From Bradyrhizobium sp. WSM1743 (GTDB lineage Bacteria > Pseudomonadota > Alphaproteobacteria > Rhizobiales > Xanthobacteraceae): a stretch of DNA of 34,425 bases. This document shows, piece by piece, positions 7,098 through 16,192 of this stretch (the first letter of the stretch is position 1; each line of letters starts with the position of its first letter). The position numbers were made by a program, and so were the translations under genes. Below the pieces are notes generated by a model, which saw only the letters and a program-made list of their open reading frames with translations, did no database searches and had not been told where the DNA came from. Location: assembly GCF_000473065.1 (NCBI RefSeq), contig NZ_AXAZ01000082.1:1-34425 (forward strand). Reading direction: 5' to 3'.

Positions 7098-8312
7098 TCA
7101 CCCCATCACCCCGCCGCGCCTGATCAGCTCCTTCCCCAAGGCCGCGAGGTGCACCTGGTCCGGCCCGTCGCCGATGCGGATGAAGCGGGCGTAGACATAG
7201 GCGCGGGCCAGGAACGTGTCCTGCGACACGCCGGCGGCGCCGTGGATCTGGATGGCGCGGTCGATGACGCGGGCCGCCATGCTGGGGACCACGATCTTGG
7301 CGGCCGCGATCAGGTCGCGTGCGGCCTTGTTACCTTCGCGGTCCATCTTGTCGGCGGCCTGCAGCGTGAGGAGGCGCGCCTGCGCGATCTCGCAGAAGGA
7401 GTTTGCGATGTCCTCGCGCACCGAACCCTGCTCGGCCAGCGGCTTGCCGAAGGCAACGCGCGAGACCGCGCGCTGGCACATCAATTCCAGCGCGCGCTGG
7501 GCGCAGCCGATCAGCCGCATGCAATGGTGGATGCGGCCGGGGCCGAGCCGGCCTTGCGCGATCTCGAAGCCGCGGCCTTCGCCGAGCAGGATGTTCTCGG
7601 CGGGCACGCGGACGTTGTCGTAGACGATCTCGGGGTGGCCAACCGGGGCATCGTCGTAGCCGAAGGTGAGCATGTCGCGGACAATGCGCACGCCGGGCGT
7701 GTTCTTGGGCACCAGGATCATGGATTGTTGACGGTGGCGATCGGGATGGTCGGGCGCGGTCTTGCCCATCACGATCAGGATCTCGCAGTCCTCGTTCATC
7801 GCGCCTGAGGTGAACCATTTGCGGCCGTTGATGACGTAGTCGCCGCCGTCGCGCCGGATCTCACACTGGATGTTGGTGGCATCGCTGGAGGCGACCTGCG
7901 GCTCCGTCATCGAGAAGCCGGAGCGGATCCGCCCTTCCAGCAGCGGTGTCAGCCAGCGCTCCTGCTGCGCCTTGGTGCCGTAATTGGCGAGCACCTCCAT
8001 ATTGCCGACGTCGGGGGCCGAGCAGTTGAAGATTTCGGGCGCCCACAGGATGCGGCCCATGATCTCCTTCACGGGGGCGTATTCGAGATTGGAAAGACCC
8101 GGGCCGTGCTCGCCTGACAGGAACAGATTCCAGAGCCCCTGCTCCCGCGCCAGCCGCTTCAGGTCCTGCAAAACGGCAGGCGTTCTGTAACGCGTGGCCT
8201 CCGGCTTCACCTGCTCGTAATAGAGCTCTTCGACCGGCTCGACATGGGTGCGCATGAACTGGCGGACGCGGTCCTGAAGCTCCAGCGAACGGGCGGAGTG
8301 TTGAAAGTGCAT
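7098..8312 (-). CDS. Acyl-CoA dehydrogenase family protein (ACAD10/11-like)
   Basis: FAD enzyme of 404 residues expected to oxidise an acyl-CoA to the 2-enoyl-CoA, passing electrons to electron-transfer flavoprotein. The N-terminal helical domain includes the YGTKAQQERWLTPLLEG segment. The mid-domain has GFSMTEPQVASSDATNI and GDYVINGRKWFTSGA, the FAD/substrate region of the family. The C-terminal helical domain contains RVAFGKPLAEQGSVRE, QIHGAAGVSQDTFLA and IRIGDGPDQVHLAALGKEL. The GDGPDQVH variant and the wording of the N terminus match the long ACAD10/11-like clade rather than short-chain enzymes. The ATG has AGGAG seven bases upstream. It stands alone; no CoA ligase or ETF gene is adjacent, so its substrate is unknown. 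Confidence 0.93.
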   Translation of the reverse strand: MHFQHSARSLELQDRVRQFMRTHVEPVEELYYEQVKPEATRYRTPAVLQDLKRLAREQGLWNLFLSGEHGPGLSNLEYAPVKEIMGRILWAPEIFNCSAPDVGNMEVLANYGTKAQQERWLTPLLEGRIRSGFSMTEPQVASSDATNIQCEIRRDGGDYVINGRKWFTSGAMNEDCEILIVMGKTAPDHPDRHRQQSMILVPKNTPGVRIVRDMLTFGYDDAPVGHPEIVYDNVRVPAENILLGEGRGFEIAQGRLGPGRIHHCMRLIGCAQRALELMCQRAVSRVAFGKPLAEQGSVREDIANSFCEIAQARLLTLQAADKMDREGNKAARDLIAAAKIVVPSMAARVIDRAIQIHGAAGVSQDTFLARAYVYARFIRIGDGPDQVHLAALGKELIRRGGVMG

Positions 8313-8367
8313 GGTGTTCTCCTCTTCGCCGACGGATCGCCCTCGGGCTGCGTGAGCGCACGCCTCG

Positions 8368-8497
8368 CCCTTCGAGACGACCGCTGCGCGGTCTCCTCAG
8401 GGTGAGGCTAAGCGGCACCTGTGCCTGTTGAAACTGCCGCCGGACATTCCGTCCTCATCCTGAGGAGCCCGCCAAAAGCGGGCGTCTCGAAGGATGG
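8368..8497. repeat. Inverted intergenic repeat
   Basis: The left arm has CCCTTCGAGACGA (8368-8380) then CTCCTCAGGGTGAGG (8393-8407). The right arm has CCTCATCCTGAGGAG (8453-8467), a small CCCGC/GCGGG hairpin, then CGTCTCGAAGGATGG (8483-8497). The arms are imperfect reverse complements of each other. This is a repeat type I associate with intergenic DNA of Bradyrhizobium. It fills the space between the acyl-CoA dehydrogenase and the binding-protein gene. Confidence 0.7.
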
Positions 8498-8547
8498 CCG
8501 CACGGAAACCGCTTCTCAAACGTGGTTGCCTGCCGTTACTCGCGCAG

Positions 8548-9759
8548 TCACGTGCCGCGCAAGAGCTCGCTGGCCACGACCCAGTCGTTGCCGTCGAACT
8601 GGAGCATGTAGCCGTCCTTGATCGGGCGGAAATCCTGCGGCGTGGTGTTGAGGGTGATGCCGGGCATCAGCAGCGATAACGGCACCTTCTTCAAGTTGGT
8701 GGCCTGCGCCATGATGTTCTCGCGCGTCAGATTGTCCTTGCACTGCTTCAGCAAGACCACCAGCGCCTCGGCGACGGTGTAGCCGTAGAGCCCGGCGACG
8801 TTGTTGACGTCGGCATTGGGCAGGCGGCGCTTCATGAAATCGATATAGGCCGTCATCGCCGGATCGTCCTTGGGCTCGGCGACGAACGGCTTGAGCGCGC
8901 CGAGCGACAGCACGCCCTTGCCCGCATCGAGCCCGGCCGGCACCATCACGGTGGCCTTGTTGGCACAGCCGCTGGCGAGGAAGCGCGTCGGCTGCCAGCC
9001 GACCTCATGCGCCTTGCGGATCGCCTGCGCGCAGGCGCGCGGCGTCACCGAATAGATCATGAAGACGTCGGCCTTGGTGTTGGCGAGCGTCAGCACCTGG
9101 GAATCGACGGTGGGATCGGCGACCTCGAAGCTCGAGGCCATCGCGATCGCCTTGTCAGCGTCGGCGCCGAGCGCCTCCCTGACACCGCGCAGATATTCCT
9201 TGCCGGCGTCGTCGTTTTGATAGAGCACCGCAAAGCGTGCATTCGGGTTCTTGGCGCGGGCATAGGCGACGTCGATCGCGGCCTCGCTGGTGTAGTTCGG
9301 CGCCCAGGGCAGCGCCATCGACCACGGCATGTTGGCAGGGTCGTTCCACTTCGAGGCCGAGCTGATCAAAAAGAGCTGCGGCACCTTGTTGCTGTTGAGG
9401 TACTTTGCGATCGCCGAGCTCGGCGCGGTGCCCATGGTCGCGAAGATGAAGGCGACGCCCTCGCCCTCGACCAGCCGACGCGCGGCCTCCATGGTCTTGG
9501 GCGGCGAGAAGGCATCATCCAGCGAGATCAGATTGAGCTTGCGGCCGTTGACGCCGCCCTTCTCGTTGATTTCGTCGAAATAAGCGGAGATCACCCGGCC
9601 GGTGATGCTGAGCGGCGAGGCCGGCCCGCTATAGGGCATGGTGTTGCCGATCTTGATCTCGGTGTCGGTAACGCCGGGACCGTAGGATTTTTGCGCGACG
9701 GCGGGCATGGACAGACAAGCGGCAGCCAGCGCTGCGGCCAGGACCCAAGCGGCGTTCAT
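8548..9759 (-). CDS. ABC transporter substrate-binding protein, branched-chain amino acid type (Peripl_BP_6)
   Basis: Periplasmic binding protein of 403 residues. A Sec signal peptide (MNAAWVLAAALAAACLSMP, cleaved after AVAQ near residue 23) precedes the Peripl_BP_6/LivK-like fold. Landmarks are GVTDTEIKIGNTMPYSGPAS, the hinge-side segment FIFATMGTAPSSAIAKYLN and FAVLYQNDDAGKEYLRG at the start of the second lobe. I chose the ATG at 9759 because GGGGAG lies six bases upstream and the signal peptide starts there; longer in-frame starts add an implausible charged N terminus. No livHMGF permease or ATPase genes are adjacent, so it is an orphan. This family binds many ligands beyond leucine, including aromatic acids and amides, so no substrate is assigned. 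Confidence 0.93.
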   Translation of the reverse strand: MNAAWVLAAALAAACLSMPAVAQKSYGPGVTDTEIKIGNTMPYSGPASPLSITGRVISAYFDEINEKGGVNGRKLNLISLDDAFSPPKTMEAARRLVEGEGVAFIFATMGTAPSSAIAKYLNSNKVPQLFLISSASKWNDPANMPWSMALPWAPNYTSEAAIDVAYARAKNPNARFAVLYQNDDAGKEYLRGVREALGADADKAIAMASSFEVADPTVDSQVLTLANTKADVFMIYSVTPRACAQAIRKAHEVGWQPTRFLASGCANKATVMVPAGLDAGKGVLSLGALKPFVAEPKDDPAMTAYIDFMKRRLPNADVNNVAGLYGYTVAEALVVLLKQCKDNLTRENIMAQATNLKKVPLSLLMPGITLNTTPQDFRPIKDGYMLQFDGNDWVVASELLRGT

Positions 9760-9937
9760 GGCTTCTCCCCAATGATCTTTCGCCCGCTCCAAACGAACGC
9801 GCGGCGTGCTGCCTTTTGTCAGCATGTCAGATCAGCGGAGTTCCGCCAGACGGTCTTGCGTCGAGTTGCTGATGGCCGTGAGTGCCCCCTCAGCGCCTGT
9901 AGCGTGATGGAGTTGCGGTCAAGCTCGATGATTGGCT

Positions 9938-11461
9938 TCAGGGGCGCGAGCGCTCCATCTCGAGCTCGGCCTTGAGATTGTCGAGATCGCGGTAAATTGA
10001 AGCGACAGCAAGCACGCGCCCGGCCTTGCGATATTTCAACAAGCAGTCCTTGCCGGAAATGCTGCCGTCGATCGCGATATCGTCGAAGCTCTCGGCGTGA
10101 CCGACATAGTTGATCGGAACGTCGTAATGCTGGGACCAGAAGAACGGCACCGCGTCGAAGCGTTCGCGCCTGCCGAGCATGTTGCGCGCCGCGGTCTGGC
10201 CTTGCCGCTCCGCCACCACCCAATGCTCGACGCGGATGGTCTGCCGCGAATGCGGATCAGGCCAGCGCGCGATGTCGCCGGCGGCAAAGATGCCGGCGAC
10301 GCTGGTTTCGAGATATTCAGTCACGCTGACGCCGCGATCGGCGGCAAGGCCGGCCTGCTCGGCCAGCGCAAGGCGCGGTCTGACGCCGATGCCGACCACG
10401 ACCAGGTCTGCCTCGATGACCGCGCCGCCCTTCAGCGTGGCGCGGGTGCCCTCGAGCTTCGCCACCGTATCCTTGAGATGGAAGGTGACGCCGTTCTCCT
10501 CATGCAGCGCGCGGATGAAGTCGCCCATCTCGGGCCCGAGCACCTTCTGCATCGGTCGTTCTTCCGGCGCGACGACATGCACCTCGAGCTTGCGCGCTCG
10601 CAGGGACGCTGCGACTTCGAGGCCGATAAAGCTGGCGCCGATCACCAGGGCGCGCGTCGCGCTGGCAGCCGCCTTGATGATGGCGCGGCTGTCGGCAACG
10701 GAGCGCAAGGTGTGAACGTGCGGCTGGTCCGCGCCCGGAATCTGGAGCTTTACCGGCTCGGCGCCGGTGGCGAGCAACAGCCGGTCGAACCGGAGCTTGT
10801 CACCATTGCCCAGCGTCACGCTGCGCGTCTTCGGATCGATCGCCGAAACGTTGGTGTTCAGCCTGAGCTCGATGCCGGCGTCCTGATAATAGTCTTCGCC
10901 TCGCAGCGGCAGCCAGTCCTCCGGCGCATTGCCGGCGAGGTAGTCCTTGGAAAGGTTGGGCCGGTCGACCGGCATCGCGCCGTCATCGCTGAGCATGGTG
11001 ATGGCGCCGGCAAAGCCCTCGCGCCGGAGCGTCTCGACCGCCGCAAAGCCGGCCGCGCCGCCGCCGACGATCACGAAATTTTCCGGCGACGGCGCGCTAC
11101 GATGAGCCGTTGACGGCCTTGGTGCCTCGCGCTTGCGCTGAACGACGATCCTATCGCCGTCGCGCGCAAGGCTCCACACCGCCAGCGCATTCAGCGCCGG
11201 CGGCCGGGTCGCCTCGCCCGAGCGCAAGGAGAAGCAGGCGTGATGCCAGGGACAGCGGATGGTGTCGCCGACCACGAGCCCCTCGGCGAGCGGGCCGTGG
11301 TAATGGCTGCAAGCCGGCTCGATAGCAAAAATCTCACCGCCGGCCTGCACCAGGAGGACGTCCTCCTCGCCGACATGGCCGAGCAATTTGCCGTCCTTGA
11401 ATTCGGTCAGCGACACGCCCCTGGTCAGGTCGGGCCCACGCGGCTTGTTGTCCTCGGTCAT
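9938..11461 (-). CDS. FAD-dependent oxidoreductase with N-terminal Rieske domain (AIFM3-like)
   Basis: A 507-residue fusion. Residues ~10-105 form a Rieske [2Fe-2S] ferredoxin-like domain with ligands C51-x-H53 and C70-x2-H73 (motifs CSHYHGPLAEG and CPWHHACFSLRSGE). Residues ~128-500 form an FAD/NAD(P)H reductase of the ferredoxin-reductase/AIF type, with the dinucleotide motif FVIVGGGAAGFAAVETL, the second motif ALVIGASFIGLEVAASL and FAAGDIARWPD near the flavin. Such proteins move electrons from NAD(P)H to a partner; the built-in Rieske cluster suggests transfer through the fused domain. The start ATG lies 27 bases after the stop of folE on the same strand, so the two are probably co-transcribed. 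The partner and substrate are unknown. Confidence 0.92.
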   Translation of the reverse strand: MTEDNKPRGPDLTRGVSLTEFKDGKLLGHVGEEDVLLVQAGGEIFAIEPACSHYHGPLAEGLVVGDTIRCPWHHACFSLRSGEATRPPALNALAVWSLARDGDRIVVQRKREAPRPSTAHRSAPSPENFVIVGGGAAGFAAVETLRREGFAGAITMLSDDGAMPVDRPNLSKDYLAGNAPEDWLPLRGEDYYQDAGIELRLNTNVSAIDPKTRSVTLGNGDKLRFDRLLLATGAEPVKLQIPGADQPHVHTLRSVADSRAIIKAAASATRALVIGASFIGLEVAASLRARKLEVHVVAPEERPMQKVLGPEMGDFIRALHEENGVTFHLKDTVAKLEGTRATLKGGAVIEADLVVVGIGVRPRLALAEQAGLAADRGVSVTEYLETSVAGIFAAGDIARWPDPHSRQTIRVEHWVVAERQGQTAARNMLGRRERFDAVPFFWSQHYDVPINYVGHAESFDDIAIDGSISGKDCLLKYRKAGRVLAVASIYRDLDNLKAELEMERSRP

Positions 11462-11488
11462 GGCGTCGTCTCCTCGCGCTGTCGCGGA

Positions 11489-12115
11489 TCAATCGTCCGC
11501 ATGGGCCAGCCCCAGCAGTTCCTGGCGGGTCAGCGCATTGTCGCGGAACACACCCAGCATGCGGCTGGTGACGAGATCGGTCCCGGGCTTGTGCGCACCG
11601 CGCGTGGTCATGCAGTGATGCGTCGCCTTGATGATGACTCCGACCCCTTGAGGCTTCAGCACGTCGCTGATCGTGTTGGCGATCTGGGCGGTCATCTTCT
11701 CCTGGATCTGGAGCCGCTTGGCGTAGATATCGACCACGCGCGCCAGCTTGCTGATGCCGACCACGCGCCCTTGCGGGATATAGGCGACCCAGGCACGGCC
11801 GACGATGGGCGCGATATGGTGCTCGCAATGGCTTTCGAAGCGAACGCCGCGCAGGACGATCATTTCGTCATAGCCTTCGATCTCCTCGAAGGTCTTTTGC
11901 AGGATTTCCGTCGGATCCTGCGCATAACCGGTAAAATATTCCTCGAAGGCGCGCGCAACCCGACCCGGCGTGTCGCGCAGACCGTCGCGCGTGGGATCGT
12001 CGCCGGCCCAGCGGATCATGGTGCGGACCGCCTGCTCGACCTCCCGCCTGTCGGGCCGATCGCTCGGCGCCTGCGCGACCGCGACACGCTCAAGCTTGCG
12101 CGCTTGTGACTTCAT
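11489..12115 (-). CDS. folE: GTP cyclohydrolase I
   Basis: Converts GTP to 7,8-dihydroneopterin triphosphate, the first step of folate, tetrahydropterin and queuosine precursor synthesis. The 208 residues cover the full T-fold enzyme. Zinc ligands are C97 in SHCEHH with the following histidines, and C168 in THHCMTTRG. Conserved segments AYIPQGRVVGISKLAR, QIQEKMTAQIA-like text (here LQIQEKMTAQIA) and TSRMLGVFRDNALTRQE are present. The ATG at 12115 has GGAGG six bases upstream; the TTG one codon earlier is less likely. It is followed after 27 bases by the Rieske/FAD reductase. This pairing may serve a pterin-dependent reaction, but many rhizobia carry more than one folE and this copy may be the housekeeping one. 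Confidence 0.96.
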   Translation of the reverse strand: MKSQARKLERVAVAQAPSDRPDRREVEQAVRTMIRWAGDDPTRDGLRDTPGRVARAFEEYFTGYAQDPTEILQKTFEEIEGYDEMIVLRGVRFESHCEHHIAPIVGRAWVAYIPQGRVVGISKLARVVDIYAKRLQIQEKMTAQIANTISDVLKPQGVGVIIKATHHCMTTRGAHKPGTDLVTSRMLGVFRDNALTRQELLGLAHADD

Positions 12116-12277
12116 CAATGGCCTCCCTTCCGACGGACCGGATACAGCAGCGGTCCTTCAGCTTGGACGGCTCCGATCGGAAAAGGTTCCCGAGATGAGG
12201 AAAAATCGGAGGCCGGCGGGCATGCGAAGCCCGGGGGCACGCGTCATCAAGATCGAATGCGGCGGTTTGCTTGCAGA

Positions 12278-13393
12278 TCAGTCAGGGATGCCGAAATAGA
12301 ACGCCGCGCCCTTGCCGACCTCGGCATTGGCCCAGATGCGTCCGCCGTGGCGCTGCACGATGCGCGATGCGATCGAAAGGCCGATCCCCGTACCCTCGTA
12401 CTGATCGGGGTCGTGAAATCGCTGAAACGCAGCGAACAACTTGTCGGCCTGCTGCAGGTCGAAGCCGGCTCCATTGTCGCGCACGCAATAGATTTTTTCG
12501 CCGGCTTCGGTCCAGCCGATCACGGTGACCAGCGGCTTCTCGCGCGCGCGGGTGAACTTGAAGGCGTTGGAGACCAGGTTGACGAGCACTTGCCGCAGCA
12601 GCGCCCGGTCGCCGACGCAATCGGGAATGTCGCCGACATGGACGACGATCTCGCGACCCGCGTGCTGCCGGCGCAGTTCATCCACGACCTCGCGGACCAG
12701 TGCTCCGACCTCGACCGGCCCTTTCGACAGCGGTTGGCGGCCGAGCTTCGACAGCCGCAGCAGCCCCTCGATCAGGCGCTGCATGTGCTCGCCGCTGGCC
12801 ATGATGGCGCCGACCAGCTCCCGCGGCTTGTCCGGCCACTCCGCGGAATGATCCTCGACCAGCGTCTCCGCATATCCGATCACGACCGAGAGCGGTCCGC
12901 GCAGATCGTGCGCGACGGAATAGGAGAATGCCTCGAGCTCCCGGTTCGCCGCCTCGAGCTCCAGGGTGCGCTCGCGCACCCGCTGCGCCAATTCGGCGTT
13001 CTCGAGGCGAAGGCGCCGTACCGCCAGCGCGCGCTCCAGCACGGGAATGACGACGCTGAGCCTGAACGGCTTGAGAATGTAGTCGAGCGCGCCCGCTTTC
13101 ATGGCCTCGACCGCGGTGGCGATGGTTCCGTCGCCGGTCATGATGATGCCGACGAGATCGGGATCGATCTCCTGCGCGGCCTGCAGCAGCTCGATGCCGC
13201 CCATCCCCGGCATCATCAGGTCGGCGAGCAGCAGGTCACATCTGGCGCGCCGCAACTCCGCCAGAGCGGATGGCCCATCCGAGAAGCCGACCGGCTCGTA
13301 GTCCGCACCCGGCAGCGTGTCGCACAGCGCCTTCATCTGTGCCACTTCGTCGTCGACCACGAGAATGCGGGCCTTCGCGCCTTTCGTCGGCAT
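12278..13393 (-). CDS. Hybrid signalling protein: receiver domain plus histidine kinase
   Basis: A 371-residue cytoplasmic protein. Residues ~8-125 are a receiver domain with acidic pair D14-D15, phospho-acceptor D58 in LLLADLMMPGM, the MTGDG threonine and the lysine of ILKPF. A coiled-coil linker (~130-155, RRLRLENAELAQRVRERTLE) leads to a HisKA dimerisation domain with H162 in SYSVAHDLRGPLS. The HATPase domain shows NLVSNAFKFT, DNGAGFD and GTGIGLS. No DNA-binding output is present, so phosphate probably passes from an upstream kinase to D58 and tunes this kinase. It starts 26 bases after the membrane kinase gene ends, with AGGG upstream, and the two should form one operon and one relay. The H-box resembles phytochrome-like kinases. 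Confidence 0.93.
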   Translation of the reverse strand: MPTKGAKARILVVDDEVAQMKALCDTLPGADYEPVGFSDGPSALAELRRARCDLLLADLMMPGMGGIELLQAAQEIDPDLVGIIMTGDGTIATAVEAMKAGALDYILKPFRLSVVIPVLERALAVRRLRLENAELAQRVRERTLELEAANRELEAFSYSVAHDLRGPLSVVIGYAETLVEDHSAEWPDKPRELVGAIMASGEHMQRLIEGLLRLSKLGRQPLSKGPVEVGALVREVVDELRRQHAGREIVVHVGDIPDCVGDRALLRQVLVNLVSNAFKFTRAREKPLVTVIGWTEAGEKIYCVRDNGAGFDLQQADKLFAAFQRFHDPDQYEGTGIGLSIASRIVQRHGGRIWANAEVGKGAAFYFGIPD

Positions 13394-13419
13394 GTTGCTC
13401 TACCCTGCCCTCATGGACC

Positions 13420-16029
13420 TCACGCGCTGGCGGGCCCGCAGCATCGTACCAGCGCCTCGCGCAATTCGCGAAGCTTCGGCGGCTTGCTGAGGACGTAGTC
13501 GACATGCGGCGGAATGTCGTCTTCGGATGTGAGGCGCTTGCCCCAGCCGGTCAACATGATCACGGGTGTCGTGGACGAGAGGCTCTTGATGGCGTTCGCC
13601 ACCTTGCGCCCGTCGACGTTCGGCATGCCGAGATCGGTGATGACGGCAGCGAAGGTCTCGCCACGCTCGGCGGCGGCGCAGAACGCCGCGATTCCGGCCG
13701 CGCCGTCATTTGCCGTCACGATGACGTGCCCCTCCGCCTCGAGCGTATTGCACAGTGACCGGAGCAGCATCGGGTCGTCGTCGACCAGCAGGAGGCGCAG
13801 GCGCGCCGGCCTCGCGGGTTCGGGCGCGTCGCGCAACGGCGCGCCGGACGGCGCTTCCGGCACCGGAAAGCTCAGCGCGACGACGGTGCCCCGGCCGACC
13901 GCACTGTCGATGTCGATATCGGCGTTGTGGCGCCTGGCGACGCCGTAGACCATGGCAAGGCCCAATCCGGTGCCGCGCTCTCCCTTCGTCGTGAAGAACG
14001 GCTCGAGGCAGCGCCGGCGGGTTTCCTCGCTCATGCCGACGCCGTCGTCGCCGACCTCGACCCGCACCTGGTCTTGCCCGTCCGCACTGCGCAGGAGCCG
14101 CGTGCGCAGCGTCAGTGTGCCACCGGCGGGCAGCGCATCGACCGCATTGAAGATGAGATTGATCAATGCTTCGCGAATCTCGCTCTCGACGCCCGAGACC
14201 GCCGGCAATCGTTCGGCAAGCTCGCTGCGCAACGAGATCACGTTGCCGCGTAGCTGCGGCATGTCGCTCCAGCGCGCCCGCGTCAAGTCGATGACCTGCT
14301 GCACCAGCTCGTTGAGCCGGACCGGCATCAGCGTCAGCTGCGGCTCGCGCTGACGGTAGAATTCGCGCATGCGCGTGACCGTGTGTGCGACGTCTTCGAC
14401 CGCCCGCTGGATCGTCTCCAGATATTCACGCGTGCGCGCGCTGAGATTCGGCTCCACCTCCAGCAGCGATTGGGTATAGAGCGCCACCGGCGACAGTGCG
14501 TTGTTGATGTCGTGCGCGATGCCGCTGGCCATCTGCCCGAGCGCGCGCAGCCGCTCCTGCTGCATCACGGCCTGCTGCGTCTGCCGCAGATCCTCGTAGG
14601 CCTGCTGAAGGGCGCCATGGAGCTGCGCCTGATGGGCGGCGAGCGCGACATGCTCGCTGAGCTGCCGCAGGAACTCGCACTCGCCGCTGCCGAAGCTCTG
14701 CTTCTCCTTGCGTGCGGCGACGAGCACGCCGAATACCCGGCTCTCGACCTGGAGCGGGGCCAGTACCATCGCATGCAACCCGCCGCGCGCGAGCCGCATC
14801 GGGAACGGAAACGGCGATTGCGCGATCTCCGGCTCGTAGACGAGCTGGCCCAGCACGCACCGGGAGAGACCGTTCTCGTCGATGGCGATCCGCGAACGCT
14901 CCGGCATCGCCAGTTCCAGCGCAACGGCACCGCTCCTGAGCCCGACGCATTCCACCGTCAACACATGATCGACCGTGTCGTGAAGGCACAGACAGGCGAA
15001 ATCGACCGGCAACTGGTCCTCGATGCTGCGGATCGCCACCTGGAAGATGCTCTTGATATCCTGCCGTTCGCCGATCGCGCGGGTGATCTGATGTAACAGG
15101 CTCAGCCGGGCAAGCTGGGCCTGGGCCTTCTGCTCCGCGAGCCGGCGCACGCCGATCTCGGATTCCAGGGCGTGGTTGGCTGAGGCGAGCTGCACGGTCC
15201 GTTCCTCGACGCGTCGTTCCAGCTCCTCGTTCAAGCGCGCGAGCTGGGCCTCTGCCCGCATCCGCTCCAGCATGTCGGACGAGGCCATCTGCATGATCGA
15301 GAGCAGCAGGATGAGGCGCCCTGCCACCTTGCCGAGGTGAGCGACCATCGCCTCGGTGTCGTGCGGCGCCTGCGAATACAACATCGCGACGTGGCCGAGC
15401 AGAACGACAGCGCCCATCAAGGCCAGCGGCCCGAAGATGCGGTCCGTCATTCGCAACCGCCAGCACAGGACGCAGGTGACCGCCCACAACGGCGGCGCCA
15501 GGATCAACACTGGTCGGGTGATATCCAGCAGGCCCGCAGGACGATACGCCGGAAGGCGCTGGAAGATCACGACCAGCAGCACGGCCACGGCTGCCATGAA
15601 CAGCGCGAACGCCGGCACCCCGGCCCGGTGCCGACGCGACGACCAGATCGCGGTGAGGATCCCGATCGCGAGGATGTGGGCCGCCGGCGGCCAGGTCGCG
15701 GGCCGGAGAAATTCCCGCAGCTGCATGAGGAACGCCAGCGCCCCCGACCATTCGACGATCACCAGGACGTGGAGGAACTCGAGGGCGAAGGTGACACCGA
15801 AGGCGATTGCGAGCCGCACGAGGAGCGGCTGCCTGCTGCGTGCGCCCGTATCCCAGAGCAGCAGTGCCAGCAGGCCCGTGATGAGCGCTATGCTGGTGTC
15901 GAGAATGGTGTGGAGTTCTGGATAATCCCGTCGTCCAGCTGCAAGCAGCGCGGCGCTGCCGACGCCAAGGGCCGTCAGCACGCCGACGATGCTGAACGAC
16001 AAATTCAGGGACCTGGTCGCCGTGCCCAT
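13420..16029 (-). CDS. Membrane hybrid histidine kinase (multi-TM sensor, GAF, HisKA, HATPase, receiver)
   Basis: An 869-residue sensor kinase. The first ~260 residues carry about eight hydrophobic segments, a membrane sensor region of the MASE type (my assignment to a specific MASE class is uncertain). A coiled coil (ARLNEELERRVEERTVQL) joins it to a GAF domain (~315-470, LLHQITRAIGERQDIKSIF onward). HisKA has H506 in GIAHDINNALSPVALY. HATPase shows NLIFNAVDALPAGG, DDGVGMS and GERGTGLGLAMVYG. The C-terminal receiver (~740-865) has the acidic triplet LVDDDP and phospho-acceptor D799 in ITDLGMPNVDG. The ligand sensed is unknown. It is followed 26 bases later by the receiver-kinase gene. No transcription factor is adjacent, so the output is probably another regulator elsewhere. 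Confidence 0.93.
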   Translation of the reverse strand: MGTATRSLNLSFSIVGVLTALGVGSAALLAAGRRDYPELHTILDTSIALITGLLALLLWDTGARSRQPLLVRLAIAFGVTFALEFLHVLVIVEWSGALAFLMQLREFLRPATWPPAAHILAIGILTAIWSSRRHRAGVPAFALFMAAVAVLLVVIFQRLPAYRPAGLLDITRPVLILAPPLWAVTCVLCWRLRMTDRIFGPLALMGAVVLLGHVAMLYSQAPHDTEAMVAHLGKVAGRLILLLSIMQMASSDMLERMRAEAQLARLNEELERRVEERTVQLASANHALESEIGVRRLAEQKAQAQLARLSLLHQITRAIGERQDIKSIFQVAIRSIEDQLPVDFACLCLHDTVDHVLTVECVGLRSGAVALELAMPERSRIAIDENGLSRCVLGQLVYEPEIAQSPFPFPMRLARGGLHAMVLAPLQVESRVFGVLVAARKEKQSFGSGECEFLRQLSEHVALAAHQAQLHGALQQAYEDLRQTQQAVMQQERLRALGQMASGIAHDINNALSPVALYTQSLLEVEPNLSARTREYLETIQRAVEDVAHTVTRMREFYRQREPQLTLMPVRLNELVQQVIDLTRARWSDMPQLRGNVISLRSELAERLPAVSGVESEIREALINLIFNAVDALPAGGTLTLRTRLLRSADGQDQVRVEVGDDGVGMSEETRRRCLEPFFTTKGERGTGLGLAMVYGVARRHNADIDIDSAVGRGTVVALSFPVPEAPSGAPLRDAPEPARPARLRLLLVDDDPMLLRSLCNTLEAEGHVIVTANDGAAGIAAFCAAAERGETFAAVITDLGMPNVDGRKVANAIKSLSSTTPVIMLTGWGKRLTSEDDIPPHVDYVLSKPPKLRELREALVRCCGPASA

Positions 16030-16192
16030 GTCGCCACCGCAGGAAACATCGCCTCCAGGGGAGATGATGCAGAATCAAGCTCTGCGAGTTGTCTCCTTTT
16101 TCCGCATCGTATGCAATCTATACGTGCGGCGGGGACGGCCCGGCCAATTGCCGAGCATCCGGGATCCCCGGGGAGCAATGATGTGCGGACGG

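Noticed and set aside
12116..12277. Terminator or riboswitch between folE and the receiver-kinase gene
   Set aside because: No convincing stem with a T run and no conserved riboswitch pattern was visible.
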